From Sysuimicrobium calidum (GTDB lineage: Bacteria; Sysuimicrobiota; Sysuimicrobiia; Sysuimicrobiales; Sysuimicrobiaceae), in contig JAVKHN010000006.1 in the NCBI GenBank assembly GCA_031459935.1, positions 1 through 64,000 of the forward strand: 64,000 nucleotides of DNA, written 5' to 3'. The notes under the pieces are model-generated. The model was not told where the DNA came from and did not search any database. It worked only from the letters and a program-made list of their open reading frames with translations. Below, one piece after another: positions 1 to 7,902 of the stretch. Each line of letters opens with the position of its first letter. Position 1 is the first letter of the stretch. Both the position numbers and the translations under genes were made by a program.

Positions 1-1016
1 AAGTCCCACAGCGCGGGGACGGCCATGGCGAACACCACGATGCCGTTGAGGGCCCGCACCAGTTCGCTTAGCACCCCCACCTCGTACTCCATGAGCCGAC
101 CGCCCTGGGCCAGGGCTCCGAACAGGATCGCGGCCAGCACCGCGCCCACAGGGTGGTTGCGGCCCACCAGCGCGACCCCGATGCCATCGAAGCCGAGGGT
201 GGTCACGTTGCCCAGGGTGGCGTACAGGGACCACGCGGGAGGTCGGCCGATGACCTGGCTCGCGCCGGCTAGGCCCGCGGCCAACCCCCCGATGGCGAAA
301 CTCAGCACCACCACCCGCTCAGGCCGTACGCCCGCGTACCGAGCCGCGTCCGGGTTTTCCCCCGCGAGCCTCAGCTCGTACCCCGCTCGGGTGCCCCACA
401 GGTACGCGTACACCAAAAGCGCAACCCCCACGGCCACGAACAGCACCGCGGTGAGGGTGCTTTCCTCGATCAGTACGGGGTAGCGGGCGGTGGGGAGCGC
501 GGGGATGGTACGTTCCGCACGCCCGGGTTCCGCTAGGAAGTGGATGGCCAGGTACATGGAGAGGTGCAGGGCGATCCAGTTGCACATGATGGTGGAGATC
601 ACCTCGTGCACTCCCCGCCACGCCTTGAGCAACGCGGGGATGAGGGCCCACAGGGCACCCGCAGCCATGCCCGCCAGAGTGGCCGTCAGCAGGTGCACGC
701 CCGGCGGCAGGGGGAAGCTACCGGCCACGAAGGTGGCACCCACCGCGCCCAGATACACCTGTCCCTCCGCCCCGATGTTGAACAGCCCCGCGCGCACCCC
801 CACCGCGAAAGTGAGCGCGGTGAGCAGAAGGGGCGTGGCGAAGGCCAGGGTCTCCAGCAGGTCCTCCCGGCTGCCGAAGGCACCCACCAGCAAAGCCCGG
901 TAAGCCACCAGGGGAGAGTGCCCGAACGCCCGGATGAGAACGCCCCCTGCCACAAGTCCCAGGAAAACCGCGGCCAGGGACTCAGCGAGGGGACGGAGCG
1001 CGCGCGGTGTCCGCAT
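1..1016 (-). CDS. BMP-type nucleoside ABC transporter permease (3' end cut by window edge)
   Basis: Inner-membrane permease of a BmpA-family (nucleoside/purine-type) ABC importer. The frame is open from the ATG at 1016 to the window edge, 338 codons without a stop, so the C-terminus lies outside. It begins MRTPRALRPL and has several hydrophobic segments. Family-typical motifs are visible: GVRAGLFNIGAEGQ near residue 75, LAGENPDAARYAGV in the middle, and GFDGIGVALVGRNHPVGA later. These match the YufP/RnsC side of the family. The start overlaps the end of the ATPase gene by 35 bases, which suggests translational coupling. A second permease would be expected just beyond the edge. Substrate is inferred from the neighbouring deoC and nucleoside hydrolase. 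Confidence 0.88.
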   Translation of the reverse strand, partial: MRTPRALRPLAESLAAVFLGLVAGGVLIRAFGHSPLVAYRALLVGAFGSREDLLETLAFATPLLLTALTFAVGVRAGLFNIGAEGQVYLGAVGATFVAGSFPLPPGVHLLTATLAGMAAGALWALIPALLKAWRGVHEVISTIMCNWIALHLSMYLAIHFLAEPGRAERTIPALPTARYPVLIEESTLTAVLFVAVGVALLVYAYLWGTRAGYELRLAGENPDAARYAGVRPERVVVLSFAIGGLAAGLAGASQVIGRPPAWSLYATLGNVTTLGFDGIGVALVGRNHPVGAVLAAILFGALAQGGRLMEYEVGVLSELVRALNGIVVFAMAVPALWD

Positions 1017-2550
1017 CGGTACCCGTCCGTACGACTCCACCCATCAGGAGTCCAATGGTCTCCCGCGGGAAGGCTTCGGTGGGACCCAGGCCGAGGAACC
1101 TTCCCTCGTACATCACCGCGAGGCGGTCGCTGAGCTCCAGAACCTCGTCCAAGTCTGCGGACACCAGCAACACCGCCTTCCCCGCGTCCCGCATCTGGAT
1201 CAACAGCTCCCGGATGTACACGGTGGAGGCCACGTCCAGCCCCCGGGTGGGGTGCATGGCCACCACCAGCTTCGGCTCCTTGCTGAGCTCCCGTCCCACC
1301 AGCAGGCGCTGCTGGTTGCCGCCGCTCAGGCTGCGAACCGGGGTGGCGAGATCCGGGGCCACCACATGGAAGCGTCGTACGAGCTCCTGTGCGTAGCGGA
1401 GGATGGCAGGGCGGTTCAGCCGTCCCAGGAAGCCCAGGAACTGCGGTTCCCGCTGCCGACCCAGGATGCTGTTCTCCACGAGATCAAAACCCAGGGCGAG
1501 CCCGAACCGCGCCCGGTCTTCCGGCACGTGCGCGAGCCCCCGGCGGTACAGGGCAAGGGGATCCTGGCGGGGTACTTCCTGGTCTTCCAGACGGATTTCC
1601 CCGGCCTCGAGGGGTCGCAGCCCGGTGAGGGCCTGCACCAGCTCGCTCTGGCCGTTTCCTTCCACCCCCGCGATGCCGAAGATCTCGCCCTCCCGTACCT
1701 CAAAGGACAGATCGTGTACCGCCACCCGCCCCTGGTCGTTGCGAACCCGCACTCCCCGTACCGTGAGCACGGGCCTTCCCGGGGCTCCGGGGGTGCGCCG
1801 CACCCGGAAGGTGGGAAGCGGGCCCACCATCAGCTCCACTAGCTTCTCCGGCGTTGCCTCGCGCGTGGGGAGTTCCCCGGCCACCACCCCCTGACGGAGC
1901 ACCACCACCCGGTCGGTGATCTCCAGCACCTCCTGGAGCTTGTGGGTGATGAGCACGATGGCCCCTCCGCTCCCCCGCAGCCTGCGCAGGAACCGGAAGA
2001 GCTCCTCCACCTCTCCGGGTGTGAGGGCGGAGGTGGGTTCGTCCAGGATCAACACGGAGGTGCCGCGGTACAGGGTCTTGCAGATCTCTACCCGCTGCTG
2101 CACGCCGATGGGAAGGGACTCCACGGGAACGTCCAGGGGAACGCTCAGCCCGGTTTCCTCCAACATCCGTTCGATTCTCCTCCGGGCCGCGTCCTCGGGC
2201 AGCGGTCGCAGAATCCCCGTTTCCTCCCGGCCCAACAGGACGTTTTGCAGGGCGGTGAAGGGCGGGACCAGGGTGAACACCTGGTGCACCATGCCGATGC
2301 CGCACCGGAGAGCGTCTTTGGGGTTGCGGAACTGCACGATCCGGCCGTCCACCAGGATTTCCCCGCGGGTGGGCCGCAACAGCCCCGAGAGGATTTTCAT
2401 GAGGGTGGTCTTGCCGGCTCCGTTCTCGCCCAGCAGGCCCACGATCTCCCCGGCGTGGAGCTGAAAGTCCACACCCCTCAGGGCCGTGGTCCCGTCCGGA
2501 TACACCTTGTGAATCCCGCGCATCCAGACGCGCGGACTGCCGTTGTCCAC
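982..2550 (-). CDS. BMP-type nucleoside ABC transporter ATP-binding protein (double ATPase)
   Basis: Cytoplasmic ATPase (522 aa) with two fused ABC domains, the form used by sugar and BMP-type nucleoside importers (YufO/RnsB, RbsA-like). Domain 1 has the Walker A GENGAGKTTLMK, a signature-like LPIGVQQRVEI and the Walker B ILDEPTSALTP. Domain 2, from about residue 265, has a degenerate Walker A (GVEGNGQSEL) and a clear signature LSGGNQQRLLVGREL. A degenerate second site is normal in this family. The start is a GTG at 2550 preceded by GGGGGAG. It sits 25 bases downstream of the binding-protein gene and overlaps the permease, so the three genes form one operon. Confidence 0.93.
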   Translation of the reverse strand: MDNGSPRVWMRGIHKVYPDGTTALRGVDFQLHAGEIVGLLGENGAGKTTLMKILSGLLRPTRGEILVDGRIVQFRNPKDALRCGIGMVHQVFTLVPPFTALQNVLLGREETGILRPLPEDAARRRIERMLEETGLSVPLDVPVESLPIGVQQRVEICKTLYRGTSVLILDEPTSALTPGEVEELFRFLRRLRGSGGAIVLITHKLQEVLEITDRVVVLRQGVVAGELPTREATPEKLVELMVGPLPTFRVRRTPGAPGRPVLTVRGVRVRNDQGRVAVHDLSFEVREGEIFGIAGVEGNGQSELVQALTGLRPLEAGEIRLEDQEVPRQDPLALYRRGLAHVPEDRARFGLALGFDLVENSILGRQREPQFLGFLGRLNRPAILRYAQELVRRFHVVAPDLATPVRSLSGGNQQRLLVGRELSKEPKLVVAMHPTRGLDVASTVYIRELLIQMRDAGKAVLLVSADLDEVLELSDRLAVMYEGRFLGLGPTEAFPRETIGLLMGGVVRTGTDADTARAPSPR

Positions 2551-2575
2551 GGGCTCCCCCCAGTCCGTACGGAGG

Positions 2576-3895
2576 CTACGGTTGGGATGGACGGTACGCC
2601 ACCGCGGGCCACCCGTCCGGCCGGGATCCCAGCTCGCCCCGCCACCGCTCGATGTCCGGTTTGGTGACCACCATCGGCACGGTGACTTGAGCCTCCCGGA
2701 TCTTCTTCTCCAGCTCCGCCACCGCGTCCCACACCCACCTGGGCTGGGCGTCCCGCATGGTCTTGACCTTGGACTTGATCTCCGCGGGCGAGGCGGGGAG
2801 CACCTTCTTGCGGGTCAGGCGCTCCGCCTGCAGTCCCATGCGGATGAACTCGTCCAGGTCGTCCAGGGTGCTCACGGAGATCCCTTCCGCCAGCTGGCCC
2901 GCGACGCGGGTTCCGATCCCCAGGGTCACCACCCCCTGGGTCCGCCGGACTAGGCCTCGGAACTGCCCTTCCCGAACCCATCGGGTGGTGTAGTATACGC
3001 CGCGGTCCACCCGCTTCATCATGCTGGCGATCACGAAGCCGGGGTTGATCCAGTCCTGGTTGGCGTCCACCCCGATCCAGAAAGGAGGTCCCATGCGCAG
3101 CCGCTGGGCCTGCGCGATCTCCTGCACCGCCTGGTTGATGCCCAACCCCAGGGGCCCCGCGATGTTGAAAACCGCCACCGCGTTCTTGGCGTACATGGCC
3201 TTGGCGGCAGCGTAGCCCTTCGGGATATCACTGAAGGTCCCCGTGTACGTCCACAGCACGAAATCCTTGCGGTAGGTGAAGGCCTTGTCCGGTCGGTTCT
3301 TCGCCAGCCACTCCGTGGCCCATCGGGCACCCCACTTGTACCCGATCTCGAACTTCCACAGGACCGGGATCTCGATGCCGAACACGCCGCCGATGTGGGG
3401 CTTGGCGTACTGGGCCGCCAGGAGCGCCCCCAGGGCGCCCACCAGGGCGCTTCCCTTGTGTTCCTCGTACACCACGTCCATGAGGTTGGGGAGGGGGTAC
3501 TGGGCGGGGAATTTCTGCTTCGCGATGGACTGTGCGAAGGTGTCAATCCCCACGAAGTTCTTGTCCGGGAACCGACGGGCCACCTGAGCGAGGGCATCGC
3601 TCAGGAGGAACCCCACCCCCACGATAAGCCGTACGTCAGGATCCCGGGCCGCCCGGGTGAGGTTGGGGACGTAGTCCGCCTCCACCTTGCTCACCAGCTC
3701 CACCATGCGGACCCCGAAGTCCCGCTCCGCGTCCTCACCCCCCTTGAACGCCATGTCGTTGAAGCTCAGATCCCCGCGGCCGCCCACGTCCGAGACCACC
3801 GCGATCTTGAAGGGTTCCGGAGCTGCCTCCGTGAAGGCGCCCCGGGCCATCAGGGCCGCAGCCACCGCCAGCGCCAAAGCGATCCTGAACCGCAT
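2576..3895 (-). CDS. BMP family substrate-binding lipoprotein/periplasmic protein of nucleoside ABC importer
   Basis: Extracytoplasmic ligand-binding protein (439 aa) of the BMP/Med family, which captures nucleosides or related ligands for the adjacent ABC importer. The N-terminus MRFRIALALAVAAALMARGA is a signal peptide; no lipobox cysteine is seen, so it may be released or membrane-anchored. The mature part opens with FKIAVVSDVGGRGDLSFNDM, the characteristic BMP-family beginning. The ATG at 3895 was chosen over an upstream in-frame ATG because it starts the signal peptide and is preceded by GGGAGG at good spacing. It is the first gene of the minus-strand operon and faces deoC across about 150 bases. 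Confidence 0.9.
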   Translation of the reverse strand: MRFRIALALAVAAALMARGAFTEAAPEPFKIAVVSDVGGRGDLSFNDMAFKGGEDAERDFGVRMVELVSKVEADYVPNLTRAARDPDVRLIVGVGFLLSDALAQVARRFPDKNFVGIDTFAQSIAKQKFPAQYPLPNLMDVVYEEHKGSALVGALGALLAAQYAKPHIGGVFGIEIPVLWKFEIGYKWGARWATEWLAKNRPDKAFTYRKDFVLWTYTGTFSDIPKGYAAAKAMYAKNAVAVFNIAGPLGLGINQAVQEIAQAQRLRMGPPFWIGVDANQDWINPGFVIASMMKRVDRGVYYTTRWVREGQFRGLVRRTQGVVTLGIGTRVAGQLAEGISVSTLDDLDEFIRMGLQAERLTRKKVLPASPAEIKSKVKTMRDAQPRWVWDAVAELEKKIREAQVTVPMVVTKPDIERWRGELGSRPDGWPAVAYRPSQP

Positions 3896-4000
3896 GTTCT
3901 CCCTCCCCTGTGATGCCTCTCCGCAGGCCACCCCCAAGAGCTACGGCGTCCGGCCTCGCGCATCCTGCTGCGGGGTGGAACGACCTTCCTGTCCTGCGGA

Positions 4001-4029
4001 TTGACCCGGGCCGCCCCAGGGTCGAGAAT
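4001..4029 (+). promoter_or_regulatory. putative sigma-70 promoter for deoC
   Basis: TTGACC at 4001-4006 and GAGAAT at 4024-4029 are separated by 17 bases, just upstream of the chosen deoC start. The -35 is close to consensus and the -10 is weak. It lies in the divergent region between the BMP operon and deoC. Confidence 0.4.
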
Positions 4030-4044
4030 AGGCTGGGGAGCACG

Positions 4045-4737
4045 GTGGATCGGCTATCCCGTCTTGAGCTGGCGCAGCGTATTGACCACACGCTGCTGAG
4101 ACCTGATGCTACGCCTGCGGATGTGGAGCGCGTGTGTCGGGAGGCCCTCGAGTGGCGCTTCGCCGCCGTGGTGGTCAACCCCTTCCACCTCCCGCAGGTG
4201 GCCCGGTTCCTTGCGGAGTCGTCGGTAGCTCCGTGTGCGGTGATCGATTTCCCCCTGGGTGCCGGGGCACGGGAGGACCGGCGGGCCCAAGCGGAGCACG
4301 CGCTGGCCGCGGGGGCGCGGGAGCTCGATGTGGTCCAGCCCGTGGGTCTTCTCAAGGCCGGCCTGGACGACCTGGTTCTGGAGCAGTTGCGCGCGGTGGT
4401 GGAGCCCGCGCGGCAGGCCGGCGCCCTGGTGAAGGTGATCCTGGAGACCGCCCTCCTGACCCCTGAGGAGATCGCTCGCTCCTGCCGCCTGGCGGTGGAG
4501 GCGGGCGCGCATTTCGTCAAGACCTCCACGGGATTTGGCGTGCCCGGTGCCACGGAGGAAGCGGTTCGCCACATACGGGCCACAGTGGGACCCCAAATAG
4601 GGGTCAAGGCCGCGGGGGGCATCCGTGACTACGCCACCGCCTGCCGGATGCTGGCGGCGGGTGCAGACCGCATCGGGACCAGCAACGGGGTGGAGGTGGT
4701 GCGGGGTGCACCGGAGATGCACGCCGGTACACCCTGA
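4045..4737 (+). CDS. deoC: deoxyribose-phosphate aldolase
   Basis: Class I aldolase (230 aa) that cleaves 2-deoxyribose-5-phosphate to acetaldehyde and glyceraldehyde-3-phosphate in nucleoside catabolism. The DeoC core is visible: QRIDHTLLRPDAT at the N-terminus, AVIDFPLGAG, VKVILETALLT, the Schiff-base lysine in AHFVKTSTGFG (Lys159) and GVKAAGGIRD near the C-terminus. The GTG at 4045 is preferred to an upstream in-frame ATG because it gives the usual family length and follows GGGGAG. It lies between a nucleoside importer and a nucleoside hydrolase, which supports a salvage role. Confidence 0.93.
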   Translation: MDRLSRLELAQRIDHTLLRPDATPADVERVCREALEWRFAAVVVNPFHLPQVARFLAESSVAPCAVIDFPLGAGAREDRRAQAEHALAAGARELDVVQPVGLLKAGLDDLVLEQLRAVVEPARQAGALVKVILETALLTPEEIARSCRLAVEAGAHFVKTSTGFGVPGATEEAVRHIRATVGPQIGVKAAGGIRDYATACRMLAAGADRIGTSNGVEVVRGAPEMHAGTP

Positions 4738-4772
4738 GGCGGGCTCCCCTTGACCTCCCGAAGCCCGTCCCC

Positions 4773-4800
4773 TTGCCAGGTGCGGATCTGAGTCTAGAAT
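4773..4800 (+). promoter_or_regulatory. putative sigma-70 promoter for the nucleoside hydrolase gene
   Basis: TTGCCA at 4773-4778 and TAGAAT at 4795-4800 are 16 bases apart. Transcription would begin near 4807, leaving a leader of about 105 bases before the ATG at 4912. No riboswitch was recognised in that leader. Confidence 0.5.
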
Positions 4801-4911
4801 AGTGGAAGCGCTGGCCGCCAGCCGGGGTGTACAGCACGGAAGGGGATTTCGGGTAAGGCCGCCGGGGCCAGGGTGACCCTCGCAGCCTCCTGCGGGTCTT
4901 GAGGTGGGTCC

Positions 4912-5928
4912 ATGCGTCGCCTACTCGTGGACAGTGATGGAACGGCAGATGACCTCCTCGCGCTGCTGATCGCAGCGCGGAGTCCTGAAGTGGACGTGGT
5001 GGCGATCACCGCGGTGGCAGGTGCCGTCCGGATGTCCCAGGCTGCGGAGAACCTGCTCTACGGCTCTGAGCTCGCAGGGCTCAACCGGGCTGCGGTCTAC
5101 CCCGGCTGTGAGGGGCCGCTTGTCCGACCGCCGGTGCCCTTTGAAGCCATGTATGGCCGCACGGGTCTGGGAACCCTCACACCCCCGAAACCAAAGGGGC
5201 GACCGGAGGGTCCCCATGCGGTAGATGCCATCCTGTCCCTGGCACGGCACTACCGACGCGACCTCCAGGTGGTGTGCCTGGGACCCCTCACCAACCTCGC
5301 GGCCGCTCTCATCCAGTTCCCTCGACTCGGAGACACCCTGGGTCAGGTGTACGTATACGGAGGGACCCTCCAGGACGGAAACGTGACTCCCGCGGCCGAG
5401 TACAACTTCTATGCGGATCCGGAAGCCGCGGCCCTGGTGCTCCGGAGCGGTCTACCCCTCACCCTGATCCCCTGGGACACCGCCCGGGCGGCGCTCACCA
5501 TGAGACCTCAGGACATCCACCGCATCCGGGCGGGCGGTACCCGGGAAGGCAGGTTCTTCCTGGACGCCACCCGTTCTATAGCAGAGTATTGCCGGCGCAC
5601 CCTGCGCTTGGTGGGGTCCGTGCTCGGGGCGGTGGTGGCCATGGCCGTGGCGGTGGATCCCGCGGTGGTCCTGGAAGAGATCCAGATCCGGGTGGACGTG
5701 GAAGCGCGGGGGGATCTTACCCGGGGGGCTGTGGTCCCCGATCCCGTGGGCCTGAGCCGCCAGCCGGCCAACGTGCGCCTGGTGCGCGCCTGTGACGGGG
5801 ACCGGATCCGGGAGCATCTCTTTTCCGCTCTGGGCGCTCCGCCCGTCCCGGAAGCCCCCGCGGAGGAGCTTCCCGCGGAGGCGGTGGAGCGTTCTCCCGG
5901 ATCCTCCGCGGATTCCCCGCCTGCATAA
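4912..5928 (+). CDS. inosine/uridine-type nucleoside hydrolase
   Basis: Hydrolyses the N-glycosidic bond of ribonucleosides to free base and ribose (338 aa). The calcium-binding aspartate cluster typical of the IUNH fold is present at the N-terminus as DSDGTADD, in the place of the usual DTDPGIDD, so the four aspartates are kept. NFYADPEAA in the middle is the family ribose-binding element. The C-terminal stretch around residues 244-250 reads MAVAVDP, where many family members have a histidine before the aspartate. That histidine is not seen, so specificity may differ. The ATG at 4912 follows GAGGTGGG. It works logically with the upstream importer and DeoC. Confidence 0.85.
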   Translation: MRRLLVDSDGTADDLLALLIAARSPEVDVVAITAVAGAVRMSQAAENLLYGSELAGLNRAAVYPGCEGPLVRPPVPFEAMYGRTGLGTLTPPKPKGRPEGPHAVDAILSLARHYRRDLQVVCLGPLTNLAAALIQFPRLGDTLGQVYVYGGTLQDGNVTPAAEYNFYADPEAAALVLRSGLPLTLIPWDTARAALTMRPQDIHRIRAGGTREGRFFLDATRSIAEYCRRTLRLVGSVLGAVVAMAVAVDPAVVLEEIQIRVDVEARGDLTRGAVVPDPVGLSRQPANVRLVRACDGDRIREHLFSALGAPPVPEAPAEELPAEAVERSPGSSADSPPA

Positions 5929-6043
5929 GAGGAAGGAGGCCATCGAGGCGTGCGGATGGCGCGGGCATCCACCCTCCTGCTGCTCACGCCCGGCCTGGGC
6001 ACCGCGGCGACGGCCCCGCGCGTGCCCCGCTGAGGGAGCAGGA

Positions 6044-7264
6044 ATGCGGCCGAAGCGGTGGCCTCCACTCTGGCTCCGAGTCCCCGCGGGGACCCGGGAT
6101 GTGTTGCCGGAGGAAGCGGAGTCCCTGCGCCGGCTGGAGCGCCGCTTGCTGGGGCTCTTCGGGCGGTGGGGCTATCGCGAGGTGCGGACACCCGTGCTGG
6201 AGTTCCTGAGCACCGTGGAGCGTGGGGTCGGGGTGGAGGGACCGGACGCCCTTTTCGTGCTGGTGGATCGTACGGGGGAGCTATTGGCCCTGCGGCCGGA
6301 GATGACCGTGCCCATCGCGCGCTTGGTGGCCACCCACGGGAAGGACCGGGCCCGCCTCTCGTACGTGGCGGAGGTGTTCCGGGTGCGGGACACCTCCCGC
6401 GGGGAAGAGCGGGAGTTCGTGCAGGCGGGGGTGGAGCGGATCGGCGATCGGGGCCCGGATGCGGATGCGGAGGTGGTCGCCCTCGCGGTGTGGGCCCTGC
6501 GGGAGGCGGGGGTCGAGGGGTTCCGGATCGGGTTGGGTCACGCGGGGCTCCTGCGGGGGCTGCTGGAGGCCGCGGGGCTGGATGCGGAGGACCAACATGC
6601 AGCAAAGCTCCTCCTGTACCGCCGGGACTTCGTGACCCTCCAGGGCCTGCTGGAAGGTGCACCGGTGACCATCCGGGAGGCCATCCTGCACCTTCCCTCC
6701 TGGCGTGGGCCGGATGCCCTGGACCGCGCGGCCCGGCTCGGGATCGCCCCGGGGGCGCTGGAGGAGGTGGAGCACCTCCTGGAGGCCCTCCGGCCATACG
6801 GCGTGGGGGGGGAGGTGGAGGTGGATCTGGGGCTCATCCGGGACTTCGAGTACTACACGGGAATCGTGTTTGAGGGGTATGCGCAGGGCGTGGGCCGGCC
6901 TGTGTTGGGTGGGGGGCGCTACGACGGTCTGCTGATGAGATTCGGGACGGACCGCCCCGCAGTCGGTTTCGCCCTGCACCTGAACCGGCTGCTCCCCACG
7001 CTCCCGCCGTCCGCACCCTCCACGGTGCTCTCTGTCGTGTACGTTCCTCGGTTCCGGGACCTCGCGGTTCGGCTCGCGCTCGCGCTGCGGGAGGAGGGGA
7101 TTCCGGTGCTCACGGATCCGTGGCCGCAGCCAGAGGTCCACGCGCCGTGTATCATGTTGGAAGACGAGCAGGCCCGCGTGTGCTCCCGGCAGGGACGGGA
7201 GCGCGTGGTGATTCCCGAACTTCACCTGCTGGTCCAGGAGGCAATCGAGGCGTGGAGATCCTGA
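6044..7264 (+). CDS. hisZ: ATP phosphoribosyltransferase regulatory subunit HisZ
   Basis: HisRS-like regulatory subunit (406 aa) that pairs with short-form HisG for the first step of histidine synthesis. The N-terminus has WLRVPAGTRDVLPEEAES, a HisRS/HisZ opening. Motif-2-like VAEVFRVRDTSRGEEREFVQ and a motif-3-like DFEYYTGIVFEG and LGGGRYDGL follow. A HisRS anticodon-binding domain is not evident as in HisS, although some C-terminal sequence remains. The first position in the histidine operon, overlapping hisG by 13 bases, marks it as HisZ and not the synthetase. The ATG at 6044 follows GAGGGAGCAGG. No promoter was identified in the 115 bases upstream. Confidence 0.92.
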   Translation: MRPKRWPPLWLRVPAGTRDVLPEEAESLRRLERRLLGLFGRWGYREVRTPVLEFLSTVERGVGVEGPDALFVLVDRTGELLALRPEMTVPIARLVATHGKDRARLSYVAEVFRVRDTSRGEEREFVQAGVERIGDRGPDADAEVVALAVWALREAGVEGFRIGLGHAGLLRGLLEAAGLDAEDQHAAKLLLYRRDFVTLQGLLEGAPVTIREAILHLPSWRGPDALDRAARLGIAPGALEEVEHLLEALRPYGVGGEVEVDLGLIRDFEYYTGIVFEGYAQGVGRPVLGGGRYDGLLMRFGTDRPAVGFALHLNRLLPTLPPSAPSTVLSVVYVPRFRDLAVRLALALREEGIPVLTDPWPQPEVHAPCIMLEDEQARVCSRQGRERVVIPELHLLVQEAIEAWRS

Positions 7265-7902
7265 CCGTGGCGATTCCCTCGGGCCGGCTCTTCGAGCCGA
7301 GCCTCCGCCGGCTCCAGGCCGCAGGACTTGCCAGGCCTGTGGTCCCGGAGGATCGGAGCCTGCTGCTGAGCTGGCCGGAGCTGCGAACCCGGATCCTGGT
7401 GGCGAAGCCCGTGGATCTGGTGACCTACGTGGAACGGGGAGCCGCGGACTGCGGCATCGTGGGCAAGGACATCCTGCTGGAGCAGGACCACGAGGTGTAC
7501 GAGCTCCTGGACCTGGAATTCGGCCGGTGCCGAGGCGTGGTGGCGTTCCCCCCGGAGCTCCTCCCCGAGTGGACGCGGCCCACCCGGGTGCTGCGCATCG
7601 CCACCAAATACCCGCGCATCGCGGAACGCTTCTTCTGGGAACGGGGTCGAGCGGTGGACATCATTCACCTGTGGGGCTCTGTGGAGCTGGCTCCCCGGGT
7701 GGGGCTCAGCGACGGGATCCTGGATCTGGTGATGACGGGGCGGACCCTGCGGGCGAACGGGCTCGTGGAGGCGGAGGAGGTGTTCACCAGCACCGCCCGG
7801 CTGGTGGTGAACCGGGTGGCCCTGCGGACCAAGGCGGACCGGATCCAGGAGCTGCTGGAACGGCTGCGGTCCGGCCAGAGTGTTTTCGTGGAGCACCCCT
7901 GA
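7252..7902 (+). CDS. hisG: ATP phosphoribosyltransferase catalytic subunit, short form
   Basis: Condenses ATP and PRPP to phosphoribosyl-ATP, the committing step of histidine synthesis. At 216 aa it is the short HisG form that lacks the C-terminal regulatory domain and depends on HisZ, which is encoded directly upstream. Recognisable segments include TVAIPSGRLFEPSL at the N-terminus, ADCGIVGKDILLE, RIATKYPRIAERFF and the late PRPP-binding stretch DGILDLVMTGRTLRANGL. The GTG at 7252 overlaps hisZ, and the stop overlaps the hisD ATG by one base. Confidence 0.95.
   Translation: MEILTVAIPSGRLFEPSLRRLQAAGLARPVVPEDRSLLLSWPELRTRILVAKPVDLVTYVERGAADCGIVGKDILLEQDHEVYELLDLEFGRCRGVVAFPPELLPEWTRPTRVLRIATKYPRIAERFFWERGRAVDIIHLWGSVELAPRVGLSDGILDLVMTGRTLRANGLVEAEEVFTSTARLVVNRVALRTKADRIQELLERLRSGQSVFVEHP

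Noticed and set aside
5951..6033. 27-codon frame just before hisZ, preceded by an AAGGAGG-like site, as a possible histidine leader peptide
   Set aside because: It contains no histidine codons, and no attenuator hairpin pair was found before hisZ.
6044..7264. Histidyl-tRNA synthetase (HisS) for the first gene of the histidine operon
   Set aside because: A short HisG that needs HisZ follows with overlap, and the C-terminal anticodon-binding domain is not evident; HisZ explains both.
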